From Cladopsammia gracilis (taxonomy: Eukaryota > Cnidaria > Anthozoa > Scleractinia > Dendrophylliidae): 64,000 bases of DNA. Shown one piece after another: positions 25,101 to 35,100 of this stretch; position 1 is the first letter of the stretch, and each line of letters starts with the position of its first letter. Where the stretch lies: assembly GCA_022457155.1 (NCBI GenBank), contig JAJGOT010000504.1, forward strand, positions 522,001-586,000. The letters run 5' to 3'. The notes under the pieces are model-generated. The model saw only the letters and a list, made by a program, of their open reading frames with translations, ran no database searches and was not told where the DNA came from. The position numbers were made by a program, and so were the translations under genes.

Positions 25101-28100
25101 TTTTTTCACCTGGTTGCCGTTTTTACGTTTTTTGCCATAGTAACGTGAAACGCATTTGCAAAAGCGTCGTCTTATTTTACAGTTCTTGTAGGCGAAGCAT
25201 TTTCGACGCTTGAATGTTGGACAGGAAGGCCGTCGAGCTGAAAATGGATAACCAAATATTCGTTAACCGGTTATAGCATTCACAGAAAAACACGAAATCT
25301 CTTCAGAATTGCTTTCCAATTTCTTGTCAAAGTGGTTTGGGATTGGAAGGTCGATGGACATGAAAATAGAAAAAAAAGCAAGCTGCTGAGTTATTTTACC
25401 GAGAGTAAATTACAACGTTTTTCCACCAAATTACTTTAATCGCAAACCCCGTTCTTACAGCGCAGATTAGAATTGCAGATGCAAAGCATGAAAATCACGT
25501 ACTGGGACAAGGAGAGAGGGAACTGCAGTTTTGCTTCTGATATTCAATACCCAGGCAATACGTTCCATTGAAAGCTGGTTTTGGATTATTGCAACACCGT
25601 TTCCTCTTTCGTGTACCACTGACACAATTTTTGCTACAAGGGCTCCAAGAAGTCCAAGTGCTCCACATTCCATCAACTGCAAAAAAACGGACACTGATTA
25701 GTATTTTCTTGTTATTTATTAATAGCAACACCGATCTGCTTTATCTTCAGTTATATATAGTATTAGCAAAAAAGAAATAAAAGTTACCTTAAAATGTGAA
25801 ACTATTCCCACTACAAGGGAATTGAAAAATCTTTAAACAAAAAGACGTTTCGTGAGCACTAAGCATATTGAACATGTTTTGTTCCCCTTAATGATATAGA
25901 TAGCTGTTTCCAATTTTATGATCACAAGGCTATATAACGCAAATCCCACATGTGAAAACAAAGTGCAAAGCTCGCGTACTTGGACAAGGAGAAAGGTTAC
26001 TGCAATTCTGTTTCTGACATCCAACTCCCAGGCAGTATGTCCCATTGAAGGATGGTTTTGGATTATTACAAAGTCGTCTTCTCTCCCGTGTACCATTTCC
26101 ATTGTACCGTGTACCATTTCCACACGCCGTTTTGCCACAGTCGCTCCAAGAAGACCATGAACCCCACATTCCATCAACTGCACGAACAAAACATGTCAAT
26201 TAGCTGACCTATTAAATTGGTATCATTATAAAAATTATTATTACCATAACAGCAGAAAAAGCATCATTAGTTATATTCTTAAATAAACTATTTTACTGGC
26301 TTGAATGTACAACGAATCGAAGCGGCCAAATGTAAAAAATATATAAACAATTTACATACTTGGACAAGGAGACATAACACTGCAGTTCTGCCTCTCATTT
26401 CCAATACCAGGGCAGTACGTGCCATTGAAAGCTGGTTTTGGATTATTGCAAAGTCGTTTTCGCTCCCGTGTACCATTTCCACATGTTTTACTACAAGTGC
26501 TCCAAGAAGTCCAAGAACCCCACATTCCATCAACTGCGGGTGAAAAAAAGGCAAGAAGATCGCTCAAACACATTAATAATTACATTCGGTCGGTATACAT
26601 TGGCCGAAGATCTAAGCAAGCTCTGCTACGTTTTTTGAAGAAGATCCTCAGTCATTATTTTTAACAATTAGATTATGAGCTCGAAATTTCTATCGCGCGA
26701 TAGTTGATGAAGGCGAAGTTCGAATCAACTATCACCAATAGTAATCAAGAGCGAATAATCTAATTGTTTTTAAATTTACTAGACGTTCATAACTTGACAA
26801 GAAGACAGGCTGGCATTTTTCTTGAATAATGATACAAACAGGTCACGCCACGAGCGGATAATCAGCTACCCTCTCTACTCACTTTCTACAACAGGAAAAA
26901 GAGTGAGTCGCGTGACCAATAAGAGAACAGCATTCGTGATAGAACACTAGTAGATTTGTACTATATCATAATATACTGAAATACAAATTGTTGTTTTGTT
27001 TCTCATGGAAAGTAGTGAACGTATTCAACAGGACGGTAACTGGAAGAGGACGCCGGGCGAAATATTGTATGACTAGAGCGACAGTAACTCCACCGTTGCC
27101 TGGTCCCAGCCCAAGATGTGAAAGTAGGAGGGTTGTGCGCAGGGCCAGCACGCCGGTCACGTAAAAGATCTTGCTGCAGAAACCTTTACCAACGAATTAG
27201 ATGCTGGTATTATGGCCTTATGTGTTTACAATGAAGATGACAAAGTAAGTAAGTAAGAGTGACAGTAATAGTTTGACCAAATTTCCTAAAGAACTTTGCC
27301 TTCCTGTCACTGTTAATGGATTCAATGAGTAGAGCACAGAAATGTTAGATGGAGATTGCGTCAAACCTCGTCAATAATCTCCTGTCACGCAAATCGCACA
27401 ATAACCTTTTACCGTGTTTTGATCTTTCATCAGCCTTCTTGGTGCGCAATATTGCACTAATTGCAACTTATTTCCTAAGTAGATCGTTTTGCACGACTGG
27501 AGAAAAAGTGGTGGTCTCTGCATTCTCCTCTTCAGCAGCTTTTCAACGTGCCAATCCATAATTACATGTATTTTTTCTTTGGTGCCTAAACATCATTAAC
27601 CTACAGTTCTACAGTCATATATTAACAGAACTAAATTAGCAATGAAATTATGATAGACTTGCTTCTAAGTAACGTTAAGAATATCAAAGCTATGGATATG
27701 AAACTTGGATGGTTTACAGTTTGTCCCAAAACTCTTAAGGTGGATCACATTCCGAATGGCAGCCATTTTGGATCCGCCATCTTTGATATCCATCATGTTG
27801 GAGAAAAGACAAATTTGAGTGAGTCAAAATTGATCAAAATGAAAATAGTAATGAAAAAAATAAGCTCTCATTGTTAATTTACTAGAGGAAATTTAATTAA
27901 AAATGTATCCGTATAAACATTAATTTTGTCCAATATAAATATGCTTATAAAAAAGCCTTGAGAAATATTCCCACTCAGATAAATTTTAAAAAAAGTCACG
28001 AGCTTTCGTGGGTACAAGTAAAAGCTTGTAAATTAATGAACGTTCTACGTCAGTGAAAGAAAATGCAGAGTTCGAAGATTTCTCCAACTGATCAAAGAAT

Positions 28101-29446
28101 TTGACCAAGTACCGTTACCTGGGCAGTTTTGGCTGTTACAGAGTCGATCTCTTTGTCTGAATGCTCCTTCGCAATCTTTCCCTCCGTTAGCTGGTGCAGG
28201 ATTGTTGCATGTACGATTTCTTAGTTGTTGTCCCCCTCCACATGTCTTAGTACAGCCATTCCACGGGCTCCATTCACCCCAATTCCCGTCCACTAGGAAA
28301 ACAAAACCAATGCAATTAAAAGAGCTTATTTCTGACTACTCGTTGTTTTGCAATCCTCTTCTATTTACGTCTGTCGAGTTTTTAACTAGTTGAAAATGCA
28401 TTCGTCTAGTCGTCGTTTATTAGTTTAGATTTCGTTTTATTTCCTTTAATACAACGCTCTTTGCAGTTTCCGAGGACCTAACTTTCCAATGTGCCCTATT
28501 GCATCGCCCTGCAAGTTTCTCTCTCGATACAATTTGGCGCTTTAAGGATTACAGTTAAAAGATACATATTTAATAATATCATAAAATGGCTTACTTATAC
28601 ATGTACCTTCACTATACAGTTTACCTCTTATACACTTTGATGAGGGAGAAGCCTGAATCAACTATCACGCGATAGAAATCAAAAGCGAATAATCTAATTG
28701 TTAATAACATGTGACAGGCGGCAAGACCTTCTCACGGTAGGCACAATAACTTCATCTGAGAAAAACATTACCGCCATACGTGACGAGAATACAAAAGGCA
28801 AATATATTTATATATATTTGCTAAGTAGCCATATTTTTTGGAAAGGGATGCGTGTTTGTTTCAAAACTGAAAACAATTGATATCGGAGCATAGGTGCTTA
28901 CCTGGACCTGACACGCTTTGGTTACTAAAGCTTTGGTTACTGAATCCTTCTTTATCTAGGCCTCCAACTAAAAACAACAATTAGGCACACGTGTCATTGC
29001 ACTGTACAACATCTGGAGAATAATAACATTTTCATCATGAAAATTTAAAGGAATAAAATTACTGACTGTATGACTTCAGGGTGAAAACAGAAAAATCTTA
29101 ATAAAAGCTTTATACATGGCGCTTTCTAGATTAGTGGGTCTAAGACTTTATAGCTTAAAAATATAATTCCAATCTTAATAATATAACAGTTAAATAATCC
29201 ACTGTAAAAAAAAACACACAATAAGAAACTGTCCTGCAGTCCAAAGCCATTTATAACCATTATATTGAGTGTATTCTGAAATGAAAGATGCTATTGAAAA
29301 TAAAACAAAAAATTGACCAAAAGGTCAATAAAAGGCAAAAAAAGACCATCATTATGATTACCTTCATAACTTTCAAACTCCTGTTGGAAAGAAATTTCGA
29401 CGCAAGCTGCAAGAATGAAGGCTTTGAACCAAATTTTCAAATTCAT
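21870..29446 (-). CDS. Gene 1: secreted protein, signal peptide + 4 TSP1 repeats + A and B cysteine-rich modules (about 393 aa)
   Basis: Minus-strand exons, 5' to 3': 29446-29362 (start and signal peptide [20 protein letters not shown]), 28967-28902 (Ser/Asn linker), TSP1 exons 28292-28119, 26533-26360, 26177-25980 and 25676-25503, A module 25237-25064, B module 22006-21870 with stop TAA. All junctions are GT-AG and phase 1, and the frame stays open across all of them. The TSP1 exons show W-x2-W-x2-W, the CSxTCG core and six cysteines; the first is the GGG-type (LRNRTC), the rest the [12 protein letters not shown] with NGT glycosylation sites. TSP1 repeats bind glycans, matrix and other proteins outside the cell. 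The third TSP1 exon has a 24-nt in-frame duplication. The A module lacks the acidic tail seen in gene 2, and no LEDP micro-exon was found between A and B, where Penelope-like DNA now sits. The product should be secreted; its function is unknown. Exon calls rest on paralogy, not transcripts. Confidence 0.78.
22112..22190. repeat. (ATCA)n microsatellite in the intron before gene 1 B exon
   Basis: Repeated AATC units ending in degenerate TCAGT/CAGTCA variants lie about 106 bp upstream, in gene sense, of the B exon. Equivalent tracts sit before the B exons at 47.5 kb and 38.3 kb, so the tract predates the gene duplications. Confidence 0.85.
22760..22830 (+). repeat. tRNA-like SINE head
   Basis: TGGGCGAGTGGTTTAGTG resembles an RNA polymerase III A box and GCGAGTTCAAGGC a weak B box 35 bp later. 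No folded tRNA gene is supported. It directly precedes the Penelope-like block. Confidence 0.4.
23170..23321 (-). repeat. Inverted terminal copy (pseudo-LTR) of the Penelope-like element
   Basis: This segment is the reverse complement of 24095-24235, including the coding sequence for the last residues of the GIY-YIG protein and the hammerhead-like core. Inverted partial terminal repeats upstream of a 5'-truncated copy are typical of Penelope-like elements. Confidence 0.75.
23324..24121 (+). pseudogene. Penelope-like element: end of reverse transcriptase plus GIY-YIG endonuclease (5' truncated)
   Basis: The 265-codon frame carries the end of a Penelope-type reverse transcriptase (FLDTKCTV ... 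[19 protein letters not shown], then [13 protein letters not shown]) and [15 protein letters not shown], followed by a GIY-YIG nuclease ([21 protein letters not shown], ending [10 protein letters not shown]). In such elements the reverse transcriptase copies the RNA and the GIY-YIG domain nicks the target. The catalytic reverse transcriptase motifs upstream are missing; the frame is bounded by the inverted pseudo-LTR. It is a dead-on-arrival insertion within the gene 1 intron between the A and B exons. The C-terminal part is uninterrupted, so the insertion is fairly young. Confidence 0.85.
24095..24235 (+). repeat. 3' terminal region (pseudo-LTR) of the Penelope-like element
   Basis: It pairs with 23170-23321 in inverted orientation, with AACTTGTTTCCCACAAAAAG and AACTTTTAAACTTTTTAACA as landmarks. 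Confidence 0.75.
24151..24184 (+). ncRNA. Hammerhead-ribozyme-like core in the Penelope-like terminus
   Basis: CTGATGA is followed by a stem (GGCCGC/GCGACC, one mismatch) and GAAA, the hammerhead core order CUGANGA-stem II-GAAA. Hammerhead motifs are known in Penelope-like elements. The flanking helices were not verified. Confidence 0.45.
24645..24684 (+). ncRNA. Second hammerhead-like core, from another Penelope-like terminus
   Basis: ACTGATGAAGGCAGCATTGC then CGAAACGTC gives CTGATGA, stem AGGCA/TGCC with a GCAT loop, and GAAACGTC. It lies in a separate repeat remnant at about 24.3-24.7 kb. No coding part remains beside it. Confidence 0.5.
25064..25237 (-). other. A module exon of gene 1
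   Basis: It starts [14 protein letters not shown] and follows C-x7-C-x5-C-x6-C-x-C. The tail after the last cysteine is basic ([13 protein letters not shown]), unlike the acidic tails of the gene 2 modules, so the charge pattern has been lost or never gained here. Confidence 0.78.
26087..26121 (-). repeat. 24-nt in-frame duplication inside gene 1 TSP1 exon
   Basis: GTGTACCATTTCC occurs twice, separated by ATTGTACC, adding eight residues ([12 protein letters not shown]). The exon is 198 nt rather than the usual 174, and an extra Ala precedes the second core Cys (KTACG). A TSP1 strand loop and one N-x-T site are duplicated. Confidence 0.85.
26659..26772. mobile_element. MITE with AACAATTAGATTAT ends
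   Basis: TTAACAATTAGATTATGAGC and GCGAATAATCTAATTGTT are inverted ends around AACTATC/GATAGTT pairs. A half copy lies at 28640-28707. Confidence 0.65.
27000..27260 (+). repeat. Possible retroposon 3' end with (AAGT)n tail
   Basis: A GC-richer stretch ends in GACAAAGTAAGTAAGTAAGA, a short tandem tail typical of non-LTR retroposons. It sits in the intron between TSP1 exons 1 and 2 of gene 1. The family was not recognised. Confidence 0.35.
28640..28707. repeat. Truncated copy of the 26659-26772 MITE
   Basis: It shares GAATCAACTATCACGCGATAG and the end GCGAATAATCTAATTGTTAA with the complete copy. Confidence 0.55.
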
Positions 29447-29498
29447 GGTTAAGGTAGCTCTTCGACCAGCGACTGTTTGTTAAAAAGACTTTTCGATG

Positions 29499-29533
29499 CT
29501 TTTATGCATTATTTTGTGTGACCTTTCTAATAT
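29499..29533 (-). promoter_or_regulatory. Gene 1 core promoter block
   Basis: On the minus strand an ATATTAGAA motif (29533-29525) is followed after 17 bp by a TATA-like CATAAAAG (29506-29499), about 53 bp before the start codon. The same pair occurs at genes 2 and 3. Further upstream a TTGTATTGACGTATTT-like element near 29579-29594 is shared with gene 3. Confidence 0.6.
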
Positions 29534-31069
29534 TTTGGGACATAATGTAAAGCCAATAAATGTTATTTGTCATTTCCAAATACGTCAATACAAGTTGAAA
29601 TTTCCAATAACACCTTTAATTGCATTGTTCTGCTTTTTGTCGGTACCTTTTGATTATTCCATATTTATTTATTTATTTATTTATTTTTTATCTATTCATA
29701 CAAAATCCAAATTTACGTTTTAAGAAATAAAACTGACGGCAACGCATGAAGAAAGTTAAAGTACATGTGGTACGAACGCTTTTCCATATACATTATTGGA
29801 TAGCTTTATATACCCTTTTGACCAATTTATCCGGTAATATCGTATATTAACAACTGCAAACAATATCGTTTTATGACCTCAATATTTCCTTCTACAATTA
29901 TCTATAAGTTTCCTTTTAAAAGTCATTGAATTTGCAACCATTAGATAACATTAACGTGTTACCAGCGCAGTTATAAAATAATTTGAAATATAAAGAAAAA
30001 ATAGACCCAAACTGATCTATCAGAATAAATGCATTTGAACGCCTATAATTATTGATTAAGGAGACTCTTGGGTGCACCCAGTATTTTCATATACGTATTG
30101 CTGCGTCATTGTAAAATGATTGAAACTAATATTGAATATACTTTTTATCAATGTCCCTACTCCGCACAACTTGCCACGGAAAGACGTTTACTCCACAATA
30201 ATCTCTGTTAAAGTGTTTCTCGTGTTACAGGCTTCTTTGGATTGCTTAAATTACAAAAACAACTGCAAGGACCATTTCTTCACTTTACTTTTCTATCCGC
30301 AGATCACATATGATTCATTCCCATACTTACTTTGTCATTTAATAATCTGTCATTAGCAAACCGCAAAATCATTTTACTACAAAATATATTGACTTTTCAT
30401 TCAAAGGTTAATGCCGCAACTCCATTTGGTGCAACAATTGTTGAACCATACTGAGGAATTAATGACAATTCATTCTGATATATGGAGTAATATCAGGTAA
30501 TAAACTTCAGAGAGTGGGCGATATACAGCTGAGATCCCTAAGAGATACTTAAAGTATATGTATTGCTTCAGAAGTTTAGGTAAAATAATGCATACGAGTA
30601 TACAATCCACAGCCTATGTTAAAAAATTGCTGCTATTGAACTCATAGCTCTCTATATATCCCGCATGTGTCTCGTCAACCCTCCATGGCCCGAAAACACA
30701 TTTTGGGCGTACAAAATGGTAAACCTAATGTGGAGGGCACATATCATACGAGTTCTCTTTATCGCGTAAAGGCAAGCGTTATAAACAGGTCAAGGAAAGT
30801 ATTTATCCCTGCAAATGTATGGGGAAACTTAGTTTAATTTATTTACCATTTATTCGAGGGTAGATAACAATGAAAAACTATTTGTTTGCGCTACTTGTGA
30901 TCGGTTTTATGGATTTATATTGTAGTTTAAAATGTCTTTAATTTAGAACAAAATGATTTCAAACTGGTTTTTATTTTCTTTTGTTCAAGATTAATTACCA
31001 TAATCCTAAGACGAAGACAAATAAAAATAAAAATACTTTGAAATCATTTCAACATGAAATCATTAGTAT

Positions 31070-31144
31070 TAATTAGTAGATGGACACCAAAACAGTCCGT
31101 CGCCAGCCTGGGGCGCTCTTGCGTGGGTATCAACTGTTTGTTGA
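31070..31144 (+). repeat. Long direct repeat left of a SINE
   Basis: TTAGTAGATGGACACCAAAA through GCTCTTGCGTGGGTATCAAC is repeated at 31468-31542 on the other side of the SINE. At about 75 bp this is far longer than a normal SINE target duplication. Confidence 0.75.
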
Positions 31145-31450
31145 ATAAGTAAAGTAAAGTCGCGCACCCGAGCCAGAAGGTTCATAACGGCCGGAGCTTA
31201 AACCCGGTTTCTATAGCATGAAGCGACTAGGAATATTGCTACTCCCCCTGGATGGGATGCCAGTCCATCGCAGGGTTACCCCCAGCATTTTGTCGCCGGT
31301 ACCCATTTATACACCTGGGTAGAGAGAGACAGTGTGGAGTAAAGTTTCTTGTCTAAGGGAACAACACGACGGCAGAGACCAGGCTTCGAACCACCGACCT
31401 TCAGGTTGAAAGTCCGACGCGCTAACCACTACACCACCGTGTCGTTTGTT
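31145..31450 (-). mobile_element. tRNA-derived SINE, minus orientation
   Basis: Read on the minus strand it begins CGACACGGTGGTGTAGTGG (A box) and TCGGTGGTTCGAAGCC (B box), then a body with GTATAAATGGGTACCGGCGA and GCGATGGACTGGCATCCCAT. Another copy lies at 31632-31908 in the opposite orientation. Confidence 0.75.
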
Positions 31451-31467
31451 GAATATAAAGTTAATAA

Positions 31468-31542
31468 TTAGTAGATGGACACCAAAACAGTCCGTCGCCA
31501 GCCTGGGGTGCTCTTGCCTGGGTGTCAACTGTTTGTTGGGGT
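31468..31542 (+). repeat. Long direct repeat right of the SINE
   Basis: Partner of 31070-31144, with few differences (GCTCTTGCCTGGGTGTCAAC). Confidence 0.75.
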
Positions 31543-31631
31543 TTCAAAAAAATATTTTCTTTTTTCCTCCCCTACTTTCAAAATCTTGCTATTTTATTTA
31601 AATTCAATTATGCTCTTTTCTTAACCATGAG

Positions 31632-31908
31632 TGTGGGCGGCACGGTGGTCTAGTGGTTAGCGCGTCGGACTTTCAACCTGTTTCCTTAGACAATAAACTT
31701 TTCTCCACACTGTCTCTCTCCACCCAGGTGTATAAATGGGTACCGGCGATAAAATGCTGGGGGTAACCTTGCGATGGACTAGCATCCCATCCAGGGGGGA
31801 GTAGCAATATTCCTAGTTGCTTCATGCTAACCGAACGCCGGGTTAAGCTCCGGCCGTGTGGGCCAATGGCTCGAATGCGACTTTACCTTTACCTTTACCT
31901 TAACCATG
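31632..31908 (+). mobile_element. tRNA-derived SINE, plus orientation
   Basis: GGGCGGCACGGTGGTCTAGT starts the tRNA-like head; the B box region is deleted just after TCAACCTG. The body matches the SINE at 31145-31450 and the tail is (ACCTTT)n. Confidence 0.75.
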
Positions 31909-33118
31909 AGTAATTTTTAAACTATATTAAAGAAGCATCTCAAGAAGCAAATGGTTTTAAGATCGAAAGAAGTAGTTTCAGGGAGAAGATACATAAACAT
32001 GTTTCATTTACACAGACAACGTCAATATTACTCTGAGTTACAGTAAATTAAGGCCTGATAATGCGCAATATTCATATAACTTGATATTGTGTGTTAGCGA
32101 AATATATCTGGTTTAAATATTTATTTTAAGGCAATTTCTTCATACATACATTATGCATTATTTTATAGTTTACATATTCAAGGAGCCAGCCAATAGAATG
32201 CGACCAAAGTATTGTGAATAATTCACCTAAAATTGTTTGCAGTCTATTGCCAGTTCTTGAATCACATTGGGTCATTTGCTGATCGTGCTCTCTGGCGTTA
32301 AAACCAGCTACTATTGTAAAAATTAATTTAATGATTGCAATAATATCATTTTCTACCAAATAAATACCGTATATTACCCTCATCCTAGTTCTATTTTTCT
32401 TATAGGAATTTTGTTACCCCATTGGTAAATATATGCATGATATAGAGCTTGCTTTCTTAAATGATTTCAACAGTGTACACTGATTGAATATCAGTAATCA
32501 ATGCATTAATAGCTCGTATATCGTTCACGTTCCGGGAAACGAGACCTAACATATGAACAACACGCGACGAAATAAACCTCTTTAGAACTGCTTTTATTCG
32601 GTTCTGACGTTTCGAATGTCAATAAGTTGCAGCGATAGGAAATTGATTTTTTTGTGAAGATCAGCAGGTCTTAGCATGCTTAGCTGCACCAGCGAATTAA
32701 ATGGTGGCGCTCCTACGTTATTCCCTTCCGCCAAATATAGCTCAAAGTAGTCGTCCTTAAAATCCCCAAACGTAAAAGACAACGAAAAAAAAAGGGTCAC
32801 TTTAGTTTTACCTAAAACGACTATAGATGATCCTTTTTAAGGAGGCGTGCCAATGAAACAAATTTGCGCTCTCTGATTGGCTAACTTTTAAAAAGAAATG
32901 TTTGTTGGATAGCCACTGAGAAACTGAATGGCATCAGATAAAATGAAACAATAGGGGCAGTGGTTCTTTTGTCGAAGTTGGTTACCATGGTTACAATTTA
33001 TGGATGAATCTTCATTCTGAAGAGCTTCGCATAATATGGTATTTTATCAAAATTTCACCTTAGTAAATTCCGAATTCTTCTCAATACATGCACTTTATTT
33101 ATTTCATGCAAGAACTAA

Positions 33119-33854
33119 AGCCTGGTTTCCATATGATCGTTCGGATCGTCCCGATCGTCCCAGTCGTTTCAATTTTTTTTTTTTTTTTTAAAGATGACCG
33201 GGACGATCTGGATGATTGCGGCGATCGCTGGTTTCCAAATGATCGCCTCGATCGTGGTCCTCAACAAAATTCCTGGGCCCGAAAACAGAACTTTGGCGCG
33301 AGGTTTGCAAACAGCATGGCGGATGTTAATCGAAGAGCGAACCTCGTGGTGTGCTATTTGCTTATTCTTTCAATTTTGCGCCGTAGAAGAATGTTTTTAT
33401 ATTTCTTTTCGGCTTCAACGGCGTCCAAGTCAAATTTTTCGCCAATTTTCCTCCAGCAATTCAATCTTGTATACTTGTTTTTGCACTCTTTTTGAATTAG
33501 TATGTTTGTACCTCTTACATAAATAGTGAAGAGTTCAGCTGAAACATTGCTGCCATTTTGGTCAAAATTCGCGAACTCCAATTCTGGTGACTAGAATAAT
33601 GCTTTCTGGGATAGACTTCGATCGTCTCGATCGTCCCGATCGTCTGAGAGTGTTTCCATTTGATCGCTTCTGATTTTTTTTCGATCGCCCAGTTCTATCC
33701 AAGCGATCGCGGTCGTCCCGATCGTCCGGGTCGTTTGCGATCATCTGCGATCGTCCGGGAAGTGTTTTCATATCATCGTCCCGACCGCTTGAACATTTTT
33801 TTGAGACGACTGGGACGATCGGGACGATCCCGACGATCATATGGAAACCAGGCT
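33119..33854. mobile_element. PIF/Harbinger-type non-autonomous transposon
   Basis: The ends AGCCTGGTTTCCATATGATC and GATCATATGGAAACCAGGCT are inverted and flanked by TAA (33116-33118, 33855-33857). The terminal regions consist of GATCGTCC units on both sides. A 3-bp TWA-type duplication is the Harbinger signature, and the enclosed MADF-like exon supports this. Confidence 0.85.
33354..33581 (-). pseudogene. MADF/Myb-like DNA-binding exon inside the Harbinger element
   Basis: The frame contains RLNCWRKIGEKFDLDAVEAE followed by KKYKNILLRRK, the typical W-x2-(I/L)-to-W/Y spacing of MADF domains (usually CWxxIAxxxG...V..KWKNLR). Harbinger elements encode such a protein beside the DDE transposase; the transposase is absent here. 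It lacks an evident full-length context and is treated as a remnant. Confidence 0.6.
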
Positions 33855-34540
33855 TAAAGGATCAAAAGAGCAAGTTTTCTGCAGACGTTTTGGGGTTGAA
33901 AATAAGTATGAGCACACTGGCCCACAAATTAATTTCGTTTCATTCCTCCCACCTTCAAGTTCATGCTTAAAGCAAAGCGCTCTAAAAGTTTATCAACATT
34001 TTTCGAGAACGCGTGACCATCATCCTGAATCTCGCCTATAATTAGCTTTTTGGTGGTTTGCTTTAACTTTTGGAAAACTCGATATGGAAGAACCACATTA
34101 TCTTCGGTGTGGAGAAAGGTGCGATTGTCATGAAAATCCCTCCACGTCACCTTATTACTTGCGGGTAGCCCAGCTAAGTATGTATGGATCGAAACAATTT
34201 TAATATGTTACCTTTCAGAAATTACTTTTATCAGCATCGAAGTTTCACGTGGCGCAGGGCTTACAATTGTCAGAACTGGAGCAAACAAAATCAATTGTTT
34301 GTTCATTTTGTGGAATGTCTCCCACCATACAGATTAATCAACTTAATGTAATTTGTACGTTGCATTTGTGCAAAAGGGCAGTTGACTCAATTTAAGTGTT
34401 TCCGATTTGGAGCTTAAAGAAAAACTTTGTTAATAAAGCGTTTTCACGTGACGTCACGGCGGCCATATTGGTGTCCCAAAACAATGAAATGGCGGCTATA
34501 TAAGTGCCCTAAACGAATCCTATGGGACTTTAGCTCTATT

Positions 34541-34684
34541 CGAATAGAAGTTTTGCACGGCAGCCATGTTGCATGGCAGGAACAATGAAAATGTTTTGCA
34601 TTAGAAAGAACATTCTTTCCCATAGGGAAAAGAATCTATTGTTCCTGCCATGCAACATGGCTGCCGTGCAAAATCTCTATTCGA
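34541..34684. mobile_element. Palindromic MITE, copy 2 of 3
   Basis: Same family as 4124-4266; ends TTCGAATAGA and TCTATTCGAA. Internally almost identical to copy 1, including CATTCTTTCCCATAGGGAAA. Confidence 0.8.
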
Positions 34685-34938
34685 ACATTTCCTATTGTTT
34701 TAGCACTCAAATATGGCCGCAGGTCATGTGAGCGAAAACGCTCTATATTTATCTATTCCTGTTTTTCTGTTCGCTATAAGGATCCAAAAGCTTGTTGTTG
34801 TTGTTGTTGTTGTTGTTTTTTATGTGGGAGGAGAGGCGGTCGTTGGGTCGTGTTTCGTTCATGAGTTGTTAATTAGAGCAAATACACTTATAACACAAGG
34901 GAGAGACAACCAAAACGATATCATTTTGTTAACAGGCG

Positions 34939-34944
34939 TTTATT
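34939..34944 (-). terminator. Gene 2 polyadenylation signal
   Basis: AATAAA on the minus strand, about 157 bp past the gene 2 stop, in a context (GGTAAAATAAACG) like those of genes 1 and 3. Confidence 0.6.
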
Positions 34945-35100
34945 TTACCTTACATTATTATATTAGTTATCCTAACATATTTTCCCCTTGAAATGAATTA
35001 GATATTTAAGTTAACTTAATACTTTTAAAAGACACTTTAATTTAGCTGTCTTGTTCTCATGATTCGTTAATTGGCAACGGTCCGTACTGCTGTTTCAGCA

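Larger units (their letters stand above)
29450..32390 (-). repeat. Upstream segmental duplication, copy of 56690-58640
   Basis: Shared landmarks in the same order include AATACGTCAA (29580/56812), CGCATGTGTCTC/ACATGCGTCTC (30663/57852), GGGCACATATCATA/AGAGCGCATATCATA (30735/57933), GAAAGAAGTAGTTTCA (31965/58356) and GATCGTGCTCTCT (32281/58621). The gene 1 side is longer because two SINEs inserted near 31.1-31.9 kb. Apart from these and the promoter no gene was found in this interval. Confidence 0.65.

Noticed and set aside
32590..32660. Hammerhead-like motif on the minus strand (ATTCGAAACGTC)
   Set aside because: Only the GAAACGTC part is present; the CTGATGA half was not found at a suitable distance.
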